DNA from: Alistipes ihumii AP11
GTDB taxonomy: Bacteria; Bacteroidota; Bacteroidia; Bacteroidales; Rikenellaceae
DNA length: 64,000 bases
NCBI RefSeq assembly: GCF_025144665.1
Contig: NZ_CP102294.1
Coordinates: 2,356,001-2,420,000, forward strand
Direction of reading: 5' to 3'
Part shown: piece by piece, positions 8,780 to 17,945 of the stretch
Layout of the letters: every line of letters begins with the position of its first letter
Position numbering within the stretch: the first letter of the stretch is position 1
The notes under the pieces: model-generated
Database searches by the model: none
Told to the model about the DNA's origin: nothing
What the model saw: only the letters and a program-made list of their open reading frames with translations
Made by a program: the position numbers and the translations under genes

Positions 8780-10174
8780 ATGTCGCACAAACAGAGAACA
8801 TTAAAGGCTCCGGTTGTTTTCCGAGGAAAGGGACTGCATACGGGGCTCGATGTTACGATGACTATTAACCCGGCCGACTCCGGCTGCGGAATACGTTTCC
8901 GTCGAATCGATCTGGAAGGGCAGCCCTTCGTCGACGCGCTGGCGGAGAACGTAGTCGATACCTCGCGCGGAACCACGATAGAAAAGAAAGGCGTCCGGAT
9001 AGGGACGATCGAGCATGTGATGGCGGCCCTGTGGGGTTCCGGCGTCGATAACGCGCAGATCGACATCGATGCGCCCGAAACCCCGATTCTCGACGGCTCG
9101 GCTCTTCCTTTCGTCGAGGCTATCGCTTCGGCGGGAACCGTCGAGCAGCCGGCCGACCGCGTCTATTTCCATATCACCGAGAAGACCGTTTATTCCATTC
9201 CCGAGCGCGGCGTGGAGATCGTCGCCTATCCCGACGACGAGTTTTCGGTCAACGTGAACGTCGATTTCAATTCCAAGATCATCGGGAATCAGTACGCGCG
9301 GCTCGACCGCATGGAGGATTTCGCCGAGCAGATCGCACCGTGCCGCACGTTCGTTTTTCTGCACGAACTGGAGCCTCTGATCAACAACAATCTGATCAAG
9401 GGCGGCGATTTGGACAACGCGATCGTTATCGTCGAGAACCGTATTTCGGACGAGGAGCTCGACCGTCTGTCGAAAATATTCGACAAGCGCGACGTGCAGG
9501 TCAACGAGGGTTATCTGAACAATCTGCGGCTGCGTTTTCCGAACGAACCTTCGCGGCATAAGCTGCTCGATATGATCGGCGATCTGGCGTTGATCGGGCA
9601 GCGCATCCGGGGACGCATCGTGGCCTACAAGCCGGGCCATGCGGCCAATACCGAGTTCGCGAAGATGATCCGCAAGGAGATCAAACGAGGCGGAACGCGC
9701 CCGATGTTCCGGATCGATCCGGCAGCCAAGCCTCTGTACGACATCAACCAAATCAAGCGCCTGTTGCCTCACCGTCCCCCGTTCCTGCTGGTGGACAAGG
9801 TGATGCATCTGGACAGCGAGCATGTGGTGGGGTTCAAGAACGTAACGATGAACGAACCGTTTTTCGTCGGCCATTTCCCCGACGAGCCGGTGATGCCGGG
9901 CGTGCTGATCGTCGAGGCGATGGCTCAGTGCGGCGGCATTCTGGCGCTCAGTTCCGTGCCCGACCCGGAGAACTATTCGACCTATTTCCTGAAGATCGAC
10001 GGCGTGAAGTTCCGCGACAAGGTGGTGCCGGGCGATACGCTCCAGTTCGAGCTGACGCTCGCCGAGCCGATTCGGCGCGGCATCGTGCTGATGGAGGCCA
10101 AGGCATTCGTCGGCAACCGCTTCGTTACCGAGGCCCTGCTGATGGCGCAGATCGCCAAGAACAGGGTCGGTTAG
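8780..10174 (+). CDS. lpxC/fabZ: Bifunctional UDP-3-O-acyl-N-acetylglucosamine deacetylase / 3-hydroxyacyl-ACP dehydratase
   Basis: Fusion of LpxC (lipid A step 2, zinc deacetylase) and FabZ (fatty acid dehydratase), as known in Bacteroidetes. LpxC occupies about residues 1-305: zinc ligand in EHVMAAL (His79), [14 protein letters not shown] with the second His and the Asp, and GHAANTEF with the catalytic His. FabZ follows after a short linker: [12 protein letters not shown] and [20 protein letters not shown] carry its His and Glu. 464 residues. ATG 8780 (MSHKQRT) is chosen because it lies just after the -7 box; the upstream open frame crosses the divergent promoter. lpxA follows after 48 bp. 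Confidence 0.97.
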   Translation: MSHKQRTLKAPVVFRGKGLHTGLDVTMTINPADSGCGIRFRRIDLEGQPFVDALAENVVDTSRGTTIEKKGVRIGTIEHVMAALWGSGVDNAQIDIDAPETPILDGSALPFVEAIASAGTVEQPADRVYFHITEKTVYSIPERGVEIVAYPDDEFSVNVNVDFNSKIIGNQYARLDRMEDFAEQIAPCRTFVFLHELEPLINNNLIKGGDLDNAIVIVENRISDEELDRLSKIFDKRDVQVNEGYLNNLRLRFPNEPSRHKLLDMIGDLALIGQRIRGRIVAYKPGHAANTEFAKMIRKEIKRGGTRPMFRIDPAAKPLYDINQIKRLLPHRPPFLLVDKVMHLDSEHVVGFKNVTMNEPFFVGHFPDEPVMPGVLIVEAMAQCGGILALSSVPDPENYSTYFLKIDGVKFRDKVVPGDTLQFELTLAEPIRRGIVLMEAKAFVGNRFVTEALLMAQIAKNRVG

Positions 10175-10222
10175 TCGGAAACGGCATATTTCAGACAGAG
10201 TAATCATTTAATCCAAACCGGT

Positions 10223-11026
10223 ATGATAAGCAAATCAGCTCATATTTGTGAAGGTGCAAAGTTGGGAAAAGACGTGACCGTCGAACCTTTTGCATACATC
10301 GCTGCCGACGTCGAGATAGGCGACGGCTGCTGGATCGGCCCGGGTGCCGTGATTCTGGACGGCGCGCGTCTGGGAAAGAACTGCAAGGTGCATACGGCGG
10401 CTGTCGTGGCCGGTCTGCCTCAGGACCTGAAGTTCAAGGGCGAGTATTCGACGGCCGTGGTCGGCGACAATACGACGATTCGCGAGTGTGCAACGATCAG
10501 TCGGGGCACGGCGGCCAAGGGTGTGACCAAGGTCGGAAGCAATACGCTGATTATGGCTTATGTGCATGTAGGACATGACTGTACGGTCGGGGACAACTGC
10601 GTACTGGTCAACCGCGTTTCGCTGGCCGGCGAGGTGGAAGTGGGCGACTGGGCGATTCTGGGAGGCCACTGCGCCGTGCATCAGTTCTGCCGTATCGGCG
10701 AGCATGTGATGCTGAGCGGCGGGTCGCTCGTGAGCAAGGACGTGCCGCCGTTCGTGAAGGCGGCCCACAATCCGTTGTCGTTCGTCGGAGCGAACTTCAT
10801 CGGTCTCCGCCGCCGGGGATTCACGGCCGACAAGATCAACGAGATTCAGGAGATGTTCCGTATCCTGTTCCAGTCGGGCTACGCTTACTCGCGCGCCTGC
10901 GAGGTGGTCGAGACGCAGATGCCCCGCACGCCCGAGCGCGATCTGGTGCTCGACTTCATCCGCTCTTCGAAGCGCGGCATCCTGAAGCCGTTCAATCCGA
11001 AAAAGCAGAACGACGAAGTCGAGTAG
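10223..11026 (+). CDS. lpxA: Acyl-ACP--UDP-N-acetylglucosamine O-acyltransferase
   Basis: First enzyme of lipid A synthesis; moves a 3-hydroxyacyl chain from ACP to UDP-GlcNAc in the cytoplasm. 267 residues with left-handed beta-helix hexapeptide repeats (VTVEPFAYIAADVEIGDG onward) and a conserved VHVGHDCTVGDNC with the catalytic His. GLRRRGF and a helical C-terminal domain follow, as in LpxA. Same strand as lpxC-fabZ with no promoter between, so one lipid A operon is likely. Confidence 0.97.
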   Translation: MISKSAHICEGAKLGKDVTVEPFAYIAADVEIGDGCWIGPGAVILDGARLGKNCKVHTAAVVAGLPQDLKFKGEYSTAVVGDNTTIRECATISRGTAAKGVTKVGSNTLIMAYVHVGHDCTVGDNCVLVNRVSLAGEVEVGDWAILGGHCAVHQFCRIGEHVMLSGGSLVSKDVPPFVKAAHNPLSFVGANFIGLRRRGFTADKINEIQEMFRILFQSGYAYSRACEVVETQMPRTPERDLVLDFIRSSKRGILKPFNPKKQNDEVE

Positions 11027-11132
11027 GCGTTTTTCGGCGAAGCGTCGTTTCCGTTGAGCCGTATTTCGGATACGTATGACGGGGCCGGGAAAACGAAATG
11101 CTGGCTGTTTCAGCGAAAAATGACGCGAAAAT

Positions 11133-11164
11133 ATTGCAGAGGCCGAAAAAATAACGTATATTTG
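11133..11164 (+). promoter_or_regulatory. Promoter of the rimP-nusA-infB operon
   Basis: TATATTTG (11157-11164) matches the -7 consensus; ATTG at 11133-11136 stands 20 bases upstream as an imperfect -33 box. Transcription should begin near 11168, giving a 5' leader of about 100 bases before rimP. Confidence 0.65.
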
Positions 11165-11182
11165 CATCGAGGCATCAATATC

Positions 11183-11213
11183 AAGGGAGGGGGACGGGCA
11201 GTCCCCCCCTTTT
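11183..11213 (+). terminator. Terminator-like hairpin in the rimP leader
   Basis: Left arm 11183-11195 (G-rich, ending GGGGGAC), loop GGGCA, right arm 11201-11213 starting GTCCCCCCC and ending in TTTT. The stem has 13 positions with one A-C mismatch and two G-U pairs. It lies some 15 bases after the predicted start of transcription and about 55 bases before the rimP ATG. It has the form of an intrinsic terminator inside a leader, so it may attenuate the operon; an anti-terminator partner was not found. Confidence 0.55.
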
Positions 11214-11268
11214 GTTGAATGAGCGGGCCTGCGGAAAAGTCGTCGGGCCCCGAACGGACGAAAACGGT

Positions 11269-11733
11269 ATGGATACGGAACGCATACGCGAGATCGCAGA
11301 GCAGGCGCTGTCGGGAACCGACCGGTTCGTCGTCGGAATCCGGCAATTGCCTTCCGACGAGATCGAGGTGACGATCGACAGCGATACGACCGTCGGAATC
11401 GACGACTGCATCGCCCTGAGCCGCGCCGTGACCGGGGCGTTCGACCGCGACGCGGAGGATTTCGCCCTGACGGTCGTTTCGGCGGGAATCGGGCAGCCGC
11501 TCGTTTGCGAGCGCCAGTACCGCAAGATGGTGGGGCGCGAAGTCGATGTCGTTTTGCGTGACGGTCGCAAGTTGACGGCCGAGGCGAAGGCGTTCGACGG
11601 CGGGGCTTTGACGCTGGCTTATGCCGAAAAGGTAGCCGTCGAGGGAAAGAAGCGCCGCCAGAGCGTGATCCGCGAGGAGACGATTCCGCTCGATGCGATC
11701 AAGAGGACGGCGGAGCACCTGAATTTCAGGTAG
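11269..11733 (+). CDS. rimP: Ribosome maturation factor RimP
   Basis: 154-residue protein needed for 30S subunit maturation. An N-terminal alpha/beta domain (ALSGTDRFVVGIRQLPSDEIEVTIDSD is split over residues 12-40) contains the family pattern CIALSRAV, FALTVVSAGIGQPL is central, and a small SH3-like domain follows. ATG 11269 is used; a TTG at 11212 in the same frame is inside the leader hairpin region. It stands first in the classical order rimP-nusA-infB, which supports the call since the family is weakly conserved. Confidence 0.92.
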   Translation: MDTERIREIAEQALSGTDRFVVGIRQLPSDEIEVTIDSDTTVGIDDCIALSRAVTGAFDRDAEDFALTVVSAGIGQPLVCERQYRKMVGREVDVVLRDGRKLTAEAKAFDGGALTLAYAEKVAVEGKKRRQSVIREETIPLDAIKRTAEHLNFR

Positions 11734-11837
11734 CGCGCCTGTAGGACGAAGAGATATTGAACTTAAAATATTACGGATAGCGGTCGCGTCGGTTCGGCAG
11801 CGGGCCGGACGCGAGCCGGAAAATCTCACATTGACAC

Positions 11838-13067
11838 ATGGATAATCTCAATCTCGTAAGCACTTTCGCGGAATTCAAAGAGCTTAAAAACATCGACAAG
11901 AGCACGATGATCGGCGTTCTCGAGGACGTTTTTCGTCATTTGCTGATCAAGACCTACGAAACAGACGAGAACTTCGACGTGATCATCAATCCCGAGAAAG
12001 GGGATCTCGAAATATGGCGCAACCGCACGATCGTCGAGGACGGGACGGTCGAGAACCCGAACCAGCAGATCTCGCTTACGGATGCCCGCAAGATCGACTC
12101 CACGTACGAAGTGGGCGAGGAGGTGGCCGAGGAGATCAAGCTCGCGGACTTCGGCCGTCGCGCCGTGCTGTCGCTCCGACAGAACCTGGCCTCCCGGATC
12201 ATGGACCTCGAGAAGGCCAACCTGTTCAACAAGTATACCGAGAAGGTCGGCGAAATCATCACCGGCGAGGTCTATCAGGTGTGGAAGAAGGAGATACTGG
12301 TATTGGACGACGACGACAACGAGTTGGTGCTGCCCAAGTCCGAGCAGATTCCGAGCGACTTTTTCCGCAAGGGCGAAAGCGTGAAGGCGATCGTCGCCCG
12401 CGTCGAGATGAAGAACAATTCGCCCTACATCGTGCTGTCGCGTACGGCTCCCGAGTTCCTCGAACGGCTGTTCGAGATGGAGGTTCCCGAAATCTACGAC
12501 GGCCTGATTACGATCAAGAAGATCGTCCGCATACCCGGCGAACGGGCCAAGGTGGCCGTCGAGTCGTACGACGACCGGGTCGATCCGGTCGGCGCCTGCG
12601 TGGGCATGAAAGGTTCGCGCATCTACTCGATCGTCAAGGAGCTGCGCAACGAGAATATCGACGTCGTGAACTGGACGTCCAACAGCCAGCTGCTGATCCA
12701 GCGGGCGCTGAATCCGGCGAAGATCTCCTCGATCAATCTCAACGAGGAGACCAAGACGGCAGCCGTCTATCTGAAGCCGAACGAGGTGTCGCTGGCGATC
12801 GGGAAGGGCGGCCTGAATATCCGTCTGGCCAGCATGCTGACCGGCTACGACATCGACGTGTACCGCGAGCTGGAGGAAGAGGACGTGGCGCTGGACGAGT
12901 TCAAGGACGAGATCGACGAGTGGATCATCGATCAGCTCAAGGGAATCGGCTGCGATACGGCCAAGAGCGTGCTGGAGCTTTCGGTAGAGGATTTGGCTAA
13001 GCGGACCGATCTGGAGGTCGAGACGGTGCAGGAGGTCGTGAATATCCTCAAGTCGGAGTTCGAATAA
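11838..13067 (+). CDS. nusA: Transcription termination/antitermination protein NusA
   Basis: RNA polymerase-binding factor for pausing, termination and antitermination. 409 residues: N-terminal polymerase-binding domain (1-125), S1 domain (about 130-200, GEIITGEVYQVWKKEILV), then KH1 and KH2 (RIPGERAKVAVESYD, VGMKGSRIYSIVKEL, AIGKGGLNIRLASMLTGYDIDV). It lacks most of the extra acidic repeats of the 495-residue E. coli protein, which is normal outside Proteobacteria. A 104-bp gap separates it from rimP and 126 bp from infB. Confidence 0.97.
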   Translation: MDNLNLVSTFAEFKELKNIDKSTMIGVLEDVFRHLLIKTYETDENFDVIINPEKGDLEIWRNRTIVEDGTVENPNQQISLTDARKIDSTYEVGEEVAEEIKLADFGRRAVLSLRQNLASRIMDLEKANLFNKYTEKVGEIITGEVYQVWKKEILVLDDDDNELVLPKSEQIPSDFFRKGESVKAIVARVEMKNNSPYIVLSRTAPEFLERLFEMEVPEIYDGLITIKKIVRIPGERAKVAVESYDDRVDPVGACVGMKGSRIYSIVKELRNENIDVVNWTSNSQLLIQRALNPAKISSINLNEETKTAAVYLKPNEVSLAIGKGGLNIRLASMLTGYDIDVYRELEEEDVALDEFKDEIDEWIIDQLKGIGCDTAKSVLELSVEDLAKRTDLEVETVQEVVNILKSEFE

Positions 13068-13076
13068 CGAACACGT

Positions 13077-13130
13077 CGCCGGACGGAGCGCATGCCGTGC
13101 CGCTCTGTCCCGCGAGCGATCCGTCCGGCG
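13077..13130. other. Hairpin in the nusA-infB gap
   Basis: An 11-bp perfect inverted repeat: CGCCGGACGGA at 13077-13087 and its complement at 13120-13130, with a 32-base loop that could fold further. No T-run. It starts 9 bases after the nusA stop codon; a processing or stability element within the operon is possible. Confidence 0.45.
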
Positions 13131-13193
13131 CACGGCCGAGGCCGAGAGGCGCGCGATGAATACAAAGGTAATACCGAAGAAAAACAAGGAAAT

Positions 13194-16040
13194 ATGCCAA
13201 ATGCAAGAAGACTGAGACTCCATCAGGTTGCAAGAGAGTTGAAAGTAGGACAGACGACGATCATCGAGTTTCTGGAGAAGAAGGGTGTCAAAGTGGAAAA
13301 CTCGCCCAGCTCGATCATCGAGCCGGCGGTCTATGCCATTCTGGACAAGGAGTTCGGAGGAAACAAGAACATCGAGAAAGTGAATATCCGCGAGAAGATC
13401 GCCCTGAAGCACGAGGCGGTTTCGCTGGGTACTCGTAAGGGATCGGACGGGGCGTCCGAAGAGGAGTCGGGCTTCAAGAGCGAGGTATTTGTCAAAAGCG
13501 GTGTTATCAGCGTCAAGGACGAAGTGGCGGCGATGAGCACGCCGAAGATTTTGGGCAAGATCGATCTGTCGGGCGGCCGCTCGGGGCGTTCGTCGTCGTC
13601 GGAGAAAAAACCTGAGTCTCCGAAAAAGCCTGCTGCCGCTCCTGAAATATCAGCGTCTTCCGCCCCGGCGGCCGATGTCAAGCCGGTCGAGCCGTCGCAG
13701 CCGGTCCGGCAGCCGGTCGTCGTTGCCGAGCAGCCGGCTCCGTCGCCTCGGCCCGAGAAGATGGTGACGGCTCCGGTCGTGGTGCAGAGCCAGACTTATG
13801 ACGAGCGGGTCGCAGCCGATCAGAGCAACTTGTTCCGGCCGGAAGAGGGAGCCCGCCTGTCGGGTCCCAAGGTGCTCGGCAAGATCGACGTGCAGTCTTT
13901 CGAGAAAAAGAAAGGGGAGGACGGCCATCGCCGGCGCGAGAAGCGCAAGCGCATTACTAAGGATAAGGTCGATATAACTCAGAAGCAGAATCAGACGGCT
14001 ACGGCCCGGCCCGACGGTCGTCCGAAGTCTCAGGGAGGCGGCCCGTATTCGTCGCAGGGCGGCTCCCAGCACGGTCCGAAATCCGGGCTGCGCGACAGGA
14101 AAAAGGGCAAGTCCGTGAAACCGGTCGTCAAGACGGAGATCAGCGACGAAGAGGTACAGAAGCAGATCAAGGACACGTTGGCCCGGCTGACGTCGAAAGG
14201 CTCGAAGTTCAAGACGGCCAAGCATCGCCGCGACAAGCGCGAGGCCGTGTCGGCCCGCCTGAGCGAGGAGATGGAGCGTCAGGAACAGGAGAAGAACGTG
14301 TTGAAAGTGACCGAATTCGTTACGGTCAGCGAGCTGGCGACGATGATGGACGTGTCGGTGACCGACGTCATAACGGCCTGCATGAATCTCGGACTGATGG
14401 TGTCGATCAACCAGCGGCTCGACGCCGAGGCTTTGGTCGTCGTGGCCGAGGAGTTCGGGTTCAAGGTCGAGTTCGTGGCCGTCGAGATACAGGAGGCGAT
14501 CGACACCGAGGAGGACAGCGAGGAGGACCTCGTGCCGCGTCCTCCGGTGGTGGCCGTGATGGGACACGTCGACCACGGCAAGACCTCGCTGCTCGACAAT
14601 ATACGCAACGCCAACGTGATCGCCGGGGAGGCCGGCGGAATCACGCAGCATATCGGCGCTTACAGCGTGAAGCTCGACGACGGGCGGCGTATCACGTTCC
14701 TCGATACGCCGGGCCACGAGGCTTTCACGGCCATGCGTGCTCGCGGAGCGAAAGTGACCGACGTGGCGATCATCATCGTTGCGGCCGATGACAATGTGAT
14801 GCCGCAGACCGTCGAGGCGATCAACCATGCCACCGCCGCCGGCGTGCCGATGGTATTCGCGATCAACAAGATCGACAAGCCGGGGGCCAATCCCGAAAAA
14901 ATCAAGGAGGAGCTTTCCGCAATGAACTATCTGGTCGAGGACTGGGGCGGCAAGTACCAGTCGCAGGAGATTTCGGCCAAGAAGGGTATCAATCTCGACA
15001 AGCTGCTCGACAAGGTGCTGCTCGAGGCCGAATTCCTCGACCTGAAGGCCAACCCGAACCGCAAGGCGCAGGGCGTCGTCATCGAGTCGACGCTCGACAA
15101 GGGGCGCGGCTACGTGGCTACGGTGCTCGTGCAGAACGGAACGCTGCGCGTCGGCGACGTGATGCTTTCGGGCGTCTACACGGGCAAGGTCAAAGCGATG
15201 TTCAACGAGCGGGGTACGCGCGTGACGGAGGCTCCGCCTTCGACGCCCGTGCTGGTGCTGGGGCTGAACGGCGCGCCGCAGGCCGGCGATACGTTCAATG
15301 TCATGGACGACGAGCGTTCGGCCCGCGACATTGCGAGCAAGCGCGAGCAGCTGCAGCGCATGCAAGGATTGCGTACGCAGAAGCATATTACGCTTGATGA
15401 AATCGGCCGGCGTATCGCGATCGGCAACTTCAAGGAGCTGAATATCATTATCAAGGGCGACGTAGACGGCTCGATCGAGGCGATGGCCGACTCGTTGATC
15501 AAACTGTCGAAGGACGAGGTTCAGGTCAACGTGATTCACAAAGCGGTCGGCCCGATCTCCGAATCGGACGTGTTGCTGGCCGCTGCCAGCAATGCGGTGA
15601 TCGTCGGATTCCAGGTCCGTCCGTCGGCAGCCGCCCGCAAGCTGGCCGAGAAGGAGGAGATCGAGATTCGCCTCTATTCGATCATTTACGATGCGATCAA
15701 CGACATCAAGGACGCTATCGAGGGCATGCTCGCGCCGGTGATGAAAGAGGAGATCGTCTGCTCGGTCGAGGTCATGGAGACGTTCAAGATCACGAAGGTC
15801 GGCACGGTGGCCGGCTGTCTGGTCCGCGAAGGCAAGATCACGCGCAATACGAATATCCGCGTGATCCGCGACGGCATCGTCGTCTATACGGGCAAGCTCG
15901 GGTCGCTCAAGCGTTTCAAGGACGACGTGAAGGAGGTGACGACCGGTCTGGAATGCGGTCTGAACATCGAGAACTACAACGATGTCCGCGTGGGCGACAT
16001 TATCGAGGGCTACGAGCAGGTCGAGGTGAAACGCAAGTAG
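13194..16040 (+). CDS. infB: Translation initiation factor IF-2
   Basis: GTPase that places initiator tRNA on the 30S subunit. About 948 residues. The N-terminal segment ([19 protein letters not shown]) is an IF2_N helix set, followed by a long Pro/Ser/Lys-rich linker up to about residue 370 and a second IF2_N-like segment ([19 protein letters not shown]). The G domain begins near 450 with [18 protein letters not shown] and NKIDKPGA. Two beta-barrel domains and the long helix complete it. ATG 13194 is chosen; the open frame upstream is low-complexity Arg/Gly sequence. A strong terminator follows. Confidence 0.97.
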   Translation: MPNARRLRLHQVARELKVGQTTIIEFLEKKGVKVENSPSSIIEPAVYAILDKEFGGNKNIEKVNIREKIALKHEAVSLGTRKGSDGASEEESGFKSEVFVKSGVISVKDEVAAMSTPKILGKIDLSGGRSGRSSSSEKKPESPKKPAAAPEISASSAPAADVKPVEPSQPVRQPVVVAEQPAPSPRPEKMVTAPVVVQSQTYDERVAADQSNLFRPEEGARLSGPKVLGKIDVQSFEKKKGEDGHRRREKRKRITKDKVDITQKQNQTATARPDGRPKSQGGGPYSSQGGSQHGPKSGLRDRKKGKSVKPVVKTEISDEEVQKQIKDTLARLTSKGSKFKTAKHRRDKREAVSARLSEEMERQEQEKNVLKVTEFVTVSELATMMDVSVTDVITACMNLGLMVSINQRLDAEALVVVAEEFGFKVEFVAVEIQEAIDTEEDSEEDLVPRPPVVAVMGHVDHGKTSLLDNIRNANVIAGEAGGITQHIGAYSVKLDDGRRITFLDTPGHEAFTAMRARGAKVTDVAIIIVAADDNVMPQTVEAINHATAAGVPMVFAINKIDKPGANPEKIKEELSAMNYLVEDWGGKYQSQEISAKKGINLDKLLDKVLLEAEFLDLKANPNRKAQGVVIESTLDKGRGYVATVLVQNGTLRVGDVMLSGVYTGKVKAMFNERGTRVTEAPPSTPVLVLGLNGAPQAGDTFNVMDDERSARDIASKREQLQRMQGLRTQKHITLDEIGRRIAIGNFKELNIIIKGDVDGSIEAMADSLIKLSKDEVQVNVIHKAVGPISESDVLLAAASNAVIVGFQVRPSAAARKLAEKEEIEIRLYSIIYDAINDIKDAIEGMLAPVMKEEIVCSVEVMETFKITKVGTVAGCLVREGKITRNTNIRVIRDGIVVYTGKLGSLKRFKDDVKEVTTGLECGLNIENYNDVRVGDIIEGYEQVEVKRK

Positions 16041-16075
16041 ACGCACGCTCGGAGAGATATCTTTCCGTTACGGTT

Positions 16076-16115
16076 ATTCCGCCGGCTTTTGTCAGAAAGC
16101 CGGCGGAATTTTTTC
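16076..16115 (+). terminator. Intrinsic terminator of the rimP-nusA-infB operon
   Basis: A perfect 14-bp stem, ATTCCGCCGGCTTT (16076-16089) and its complement (16096-16109), loop TGTCAG, followed by six T. It lies 36 bases after the infB stop codon. Confidence 0.92.
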
Positions 16116-16270
16116 CTGTTTCGCCGGAAAGACTGTCCCGCCTTCATTCGCAAGGGGCCGGCAAGAGATCGGCGGATTTCCTGCGCGAGGCCGACCGCGG
16201 CTTGTGTTGCGGATACCGTACCCTTTTCAGAAGCTTGAATCGGGAGCCGAAAACCGGTCTCGTTCCGTTG

Positions 16271-16639
16271 CCAAGATTCGGGAGAATTTCCTGTGCGGAA
16301 TCGCTGCGGCTTATGTCCGATGCCGTATTCTGTCGAAGGGCTTGGACTGAGCGGGGAGGCTTCATTGCCAAGATTCGGGAGAATTTCCTGCGCGGAATCG
16401 CTGCGGCTTATGTCCGATGCCGTATTCTGTCGAAGGGCTTGGACTGAGCGGGGAGGCTTCATTGCCAAGATTCGGAAGAATTTCCTGCGCGGAATCGCTG
16501 CGGCTTATGTCCGATGCCGTATTCTGTCGAAGGGCTTGGACTGAGCGGGGAGGCTTCATTGCCAAGATTCGGGAGAATTTCCTGTGCGGAATCGCTGCGG
16601 CTTATGCCCGATGCCGTATTCTGTCGCAGGAATTGGACC
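16271..16639. repeat. 97-bp tandem repeat, about 3.8 units
   Basis: CCAAGATTCG marks each unit start at 16271, 16368, 16465 and 16562, spaced exactly 97 bases. Units 1-3 are complete and differ at only a few positions (for example CTGTGCGG or CTGCGCGG, and GGGAG or GGAAG). Unit 4 stops resembling the others after about 78 bases. Within each unit GATTC and GAATC form a short inverted pair. The near identity points to recent duplication by slippage or unequal exchange. No spacer-like unique sequence, so not a CRISPR array. Confidence 0.9.
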
Positions 16640-16806
16640 GTATGGTCGAGGGTCCGTCCTGATTTTGCGGGAAGGTTTTCTGCGTTCACGCTATACGCGG
16701 CGCACGATATCGATAAACGAAAACACCGCCCGCGTCCGGCTCTCGTTCGGCGGAAGGATGAATTCCGGTTTCGGTTCGGGACCGGTCATGGGGAAAGCGA
16801 AGGACG

Positions 16807-17829
16807 TTACATCCGGCTGATGCGGGCGACGGGCGAGATGTCCATCGGAGCGAATTCGCCTCGCTGATACTTGAAATAGCCGGTTACGGCGATCATTGCC
16901 GCATTGTCGGTCGTGAACCGGAACTCGGGCAGGAACGTCCGCCAGCCCCGCTTGCGGCCCTCTTCCGCGATCGCTTCGCGCAGTCCCGAGTTGGCCGAAA
17001 CGCCTCCGGCGATCGCTATGTCGCGGATATCGTACTGCTTGGCCGCCTTCGTGAGCTTGGCGAGCAGAATGTCGATGATCGTCGCTTGCAGCGAAGCGCA
17101 CAGGTTTGCTTTGTTGTCGTCGATGAAACGCGGGTCTTCGTGCATCCGGTCGCGCAGGAAGTAGAGGAACGACGTTTTCAGCCCGCTGAAGCTGTAGTTG
17201 AATCCGTCGACCGACGGTTTGGCGAACTTGAACCGCTTCGGGTCGCCTTCCTTGGCCAGTCGGTCGATCACCGGGCCGCCGGGGTAGGGAAGGCCCATGA
17301 GCTTGGCGCACTTGTCGAACGCTTCGCCGGCCGCGTCGTCGATCGTCGTGCCGACGATCTCCATGTCGAGGTAGTCCTTGACGAGCACGATCTGGGAGTG
17401 GCCGCCCGACACGAGCAGGCACAGGAACGGGAACCGGGGATGCGGCAGGTCGCGGTCGGGCAGGTCGATGAAGTGCGAGCAGATATGTCCTTGCAGGTGG
17501 TTGATCTCCATCATCGGCACGTCGAGCGACAGGGCCAGCCCTTTGGCGAACGAGACGCCTACGAGCAGCGAGCCGAGCAGACCGGGACCGCGCGTGAAGG
17601 CGATGCCGTCCAGGTCGGACATGCCGATGCCCGCTTCGCGGATCGCCCGATCGACGACCGGAATGATATTCTGTTGGTGCGCGCGCGAGGCCAACTCGGG
17701 GATTACGCCTCCGTACTGCCGGTGAACTTCCTGACTGGCAATGACGTTCGACAGCAGCCGTCCGCCCCGGATCACGGCGGCCGACGTATCGTCGCAAGAG
17801 GATTCGATTCCCAAGATCGTTATGTCCAT
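16807..17829 (-). CDS. tsaD: tRNA N6-adenosine threonylcarbamoyltransferase
   Basis: Moves the threonylcarbamoyl group to A37 of tRNAs that read ANN codons, with TsaB and TsaE. 340 residues. ITILGIESSCDDTS is the N-terminal ASKHA motif; NHLQGHICSH supplies the two metal-binding His; LVSGGHSQIV, GTTIDDAAGEAFDK and YPGGPVID follow; GGVSANSGLR and FTTDNAAMIA are at the end. ATG 17829 matches the family start; the frame upstream continues over the divergent promoter. The gene is alone on its transcript, facing away from the TamB-like gene. Confidence 0.97.
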   Translation of the reverse strand: MDITILGIESSCDDTSAAVIRGGRLLSNVIASQEVHRQYGGVIPELASRAHQQNIIPVVDRAIREAGIGMSDLDGIAFTRGPGLLGSLLVGVSFAKGLALSLDVPMMEINHLQGHICSHFIDLPDRDLPHPRFPFLCLLVSGGHSQIVLVKDYLDMEIVGTTIDDAAGEAFDKCAKLMGLPYPGGPVIDRLAKEGDPKRFKFAKPSVDGFNYSFSGLKTSFLYFLRDRMHEDPRFIDDNKANLCASLQATIIDILLAKLTKAAKQYDIRDIAIAGGVSANSGLREAIAEEGRKRGWRTFLPEFRFTTDNAAMIAVTGYFKYQRGEFAPMDISPVARISRM

Positions 17830-17842
17830 TTCGGCTTTATTA

Positions 17843-17874
17843 TTTGTCCGATTTTTACTAAACTTGTACCTTCG
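17843..17874 (+). promoter_or_regulatory. Promoter of the TamB-like gene
   Basis: TTTG (17843-17846), a 20-base spacer, then TACCTTCG (17867-17874), one mismatch from TAnnTTTG. It lies between the divergent starts of tsaD and the TamB-like gene. Confidence 0.65.
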
Positions 17875-17945
17875 CGGCGGCACGGCCGTTTCCGGAACTC
17901 CGTCCCGGAAGCGTTGCGGGTCTTATGCCTCGGAAGGTGCGATCG

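Larger units (their letters stand above)
16041..16806. other. Convergent intergenic region with terminator and tandem repeat
   Basis: The 766 bases between the ends of infB (+) and tsaD (-) hold the infB terminator (16076-16115) and 3.8 copies of a 97-bp repeat (16271-16639). The remainder (16116-16270 and 16640-16806) shows no gene. Short open frames running through the repeats on both strands only reflect the repeated sequence: 97 is not a multiple of 3, so the frame shifts from unit to unit. Confidence 0.7.

Noticed and set aside
13650-16046. Long minus-strand open frame opposite infB
   Set aside because: Runs antisense to a clear infB; Arg/Leu/His-rich composition without motifs, as expected in high-GC DNA.
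16271-16639. CRISPR array
   Set aside because: Whole units repeat; there are no unique spacers and no cas genes.
16144-16662. Short overlapping open frames in the 97-bp repeats
   Set aside because: The repeated peptides only reflect the DNA repeat, and the frame changes every unit.
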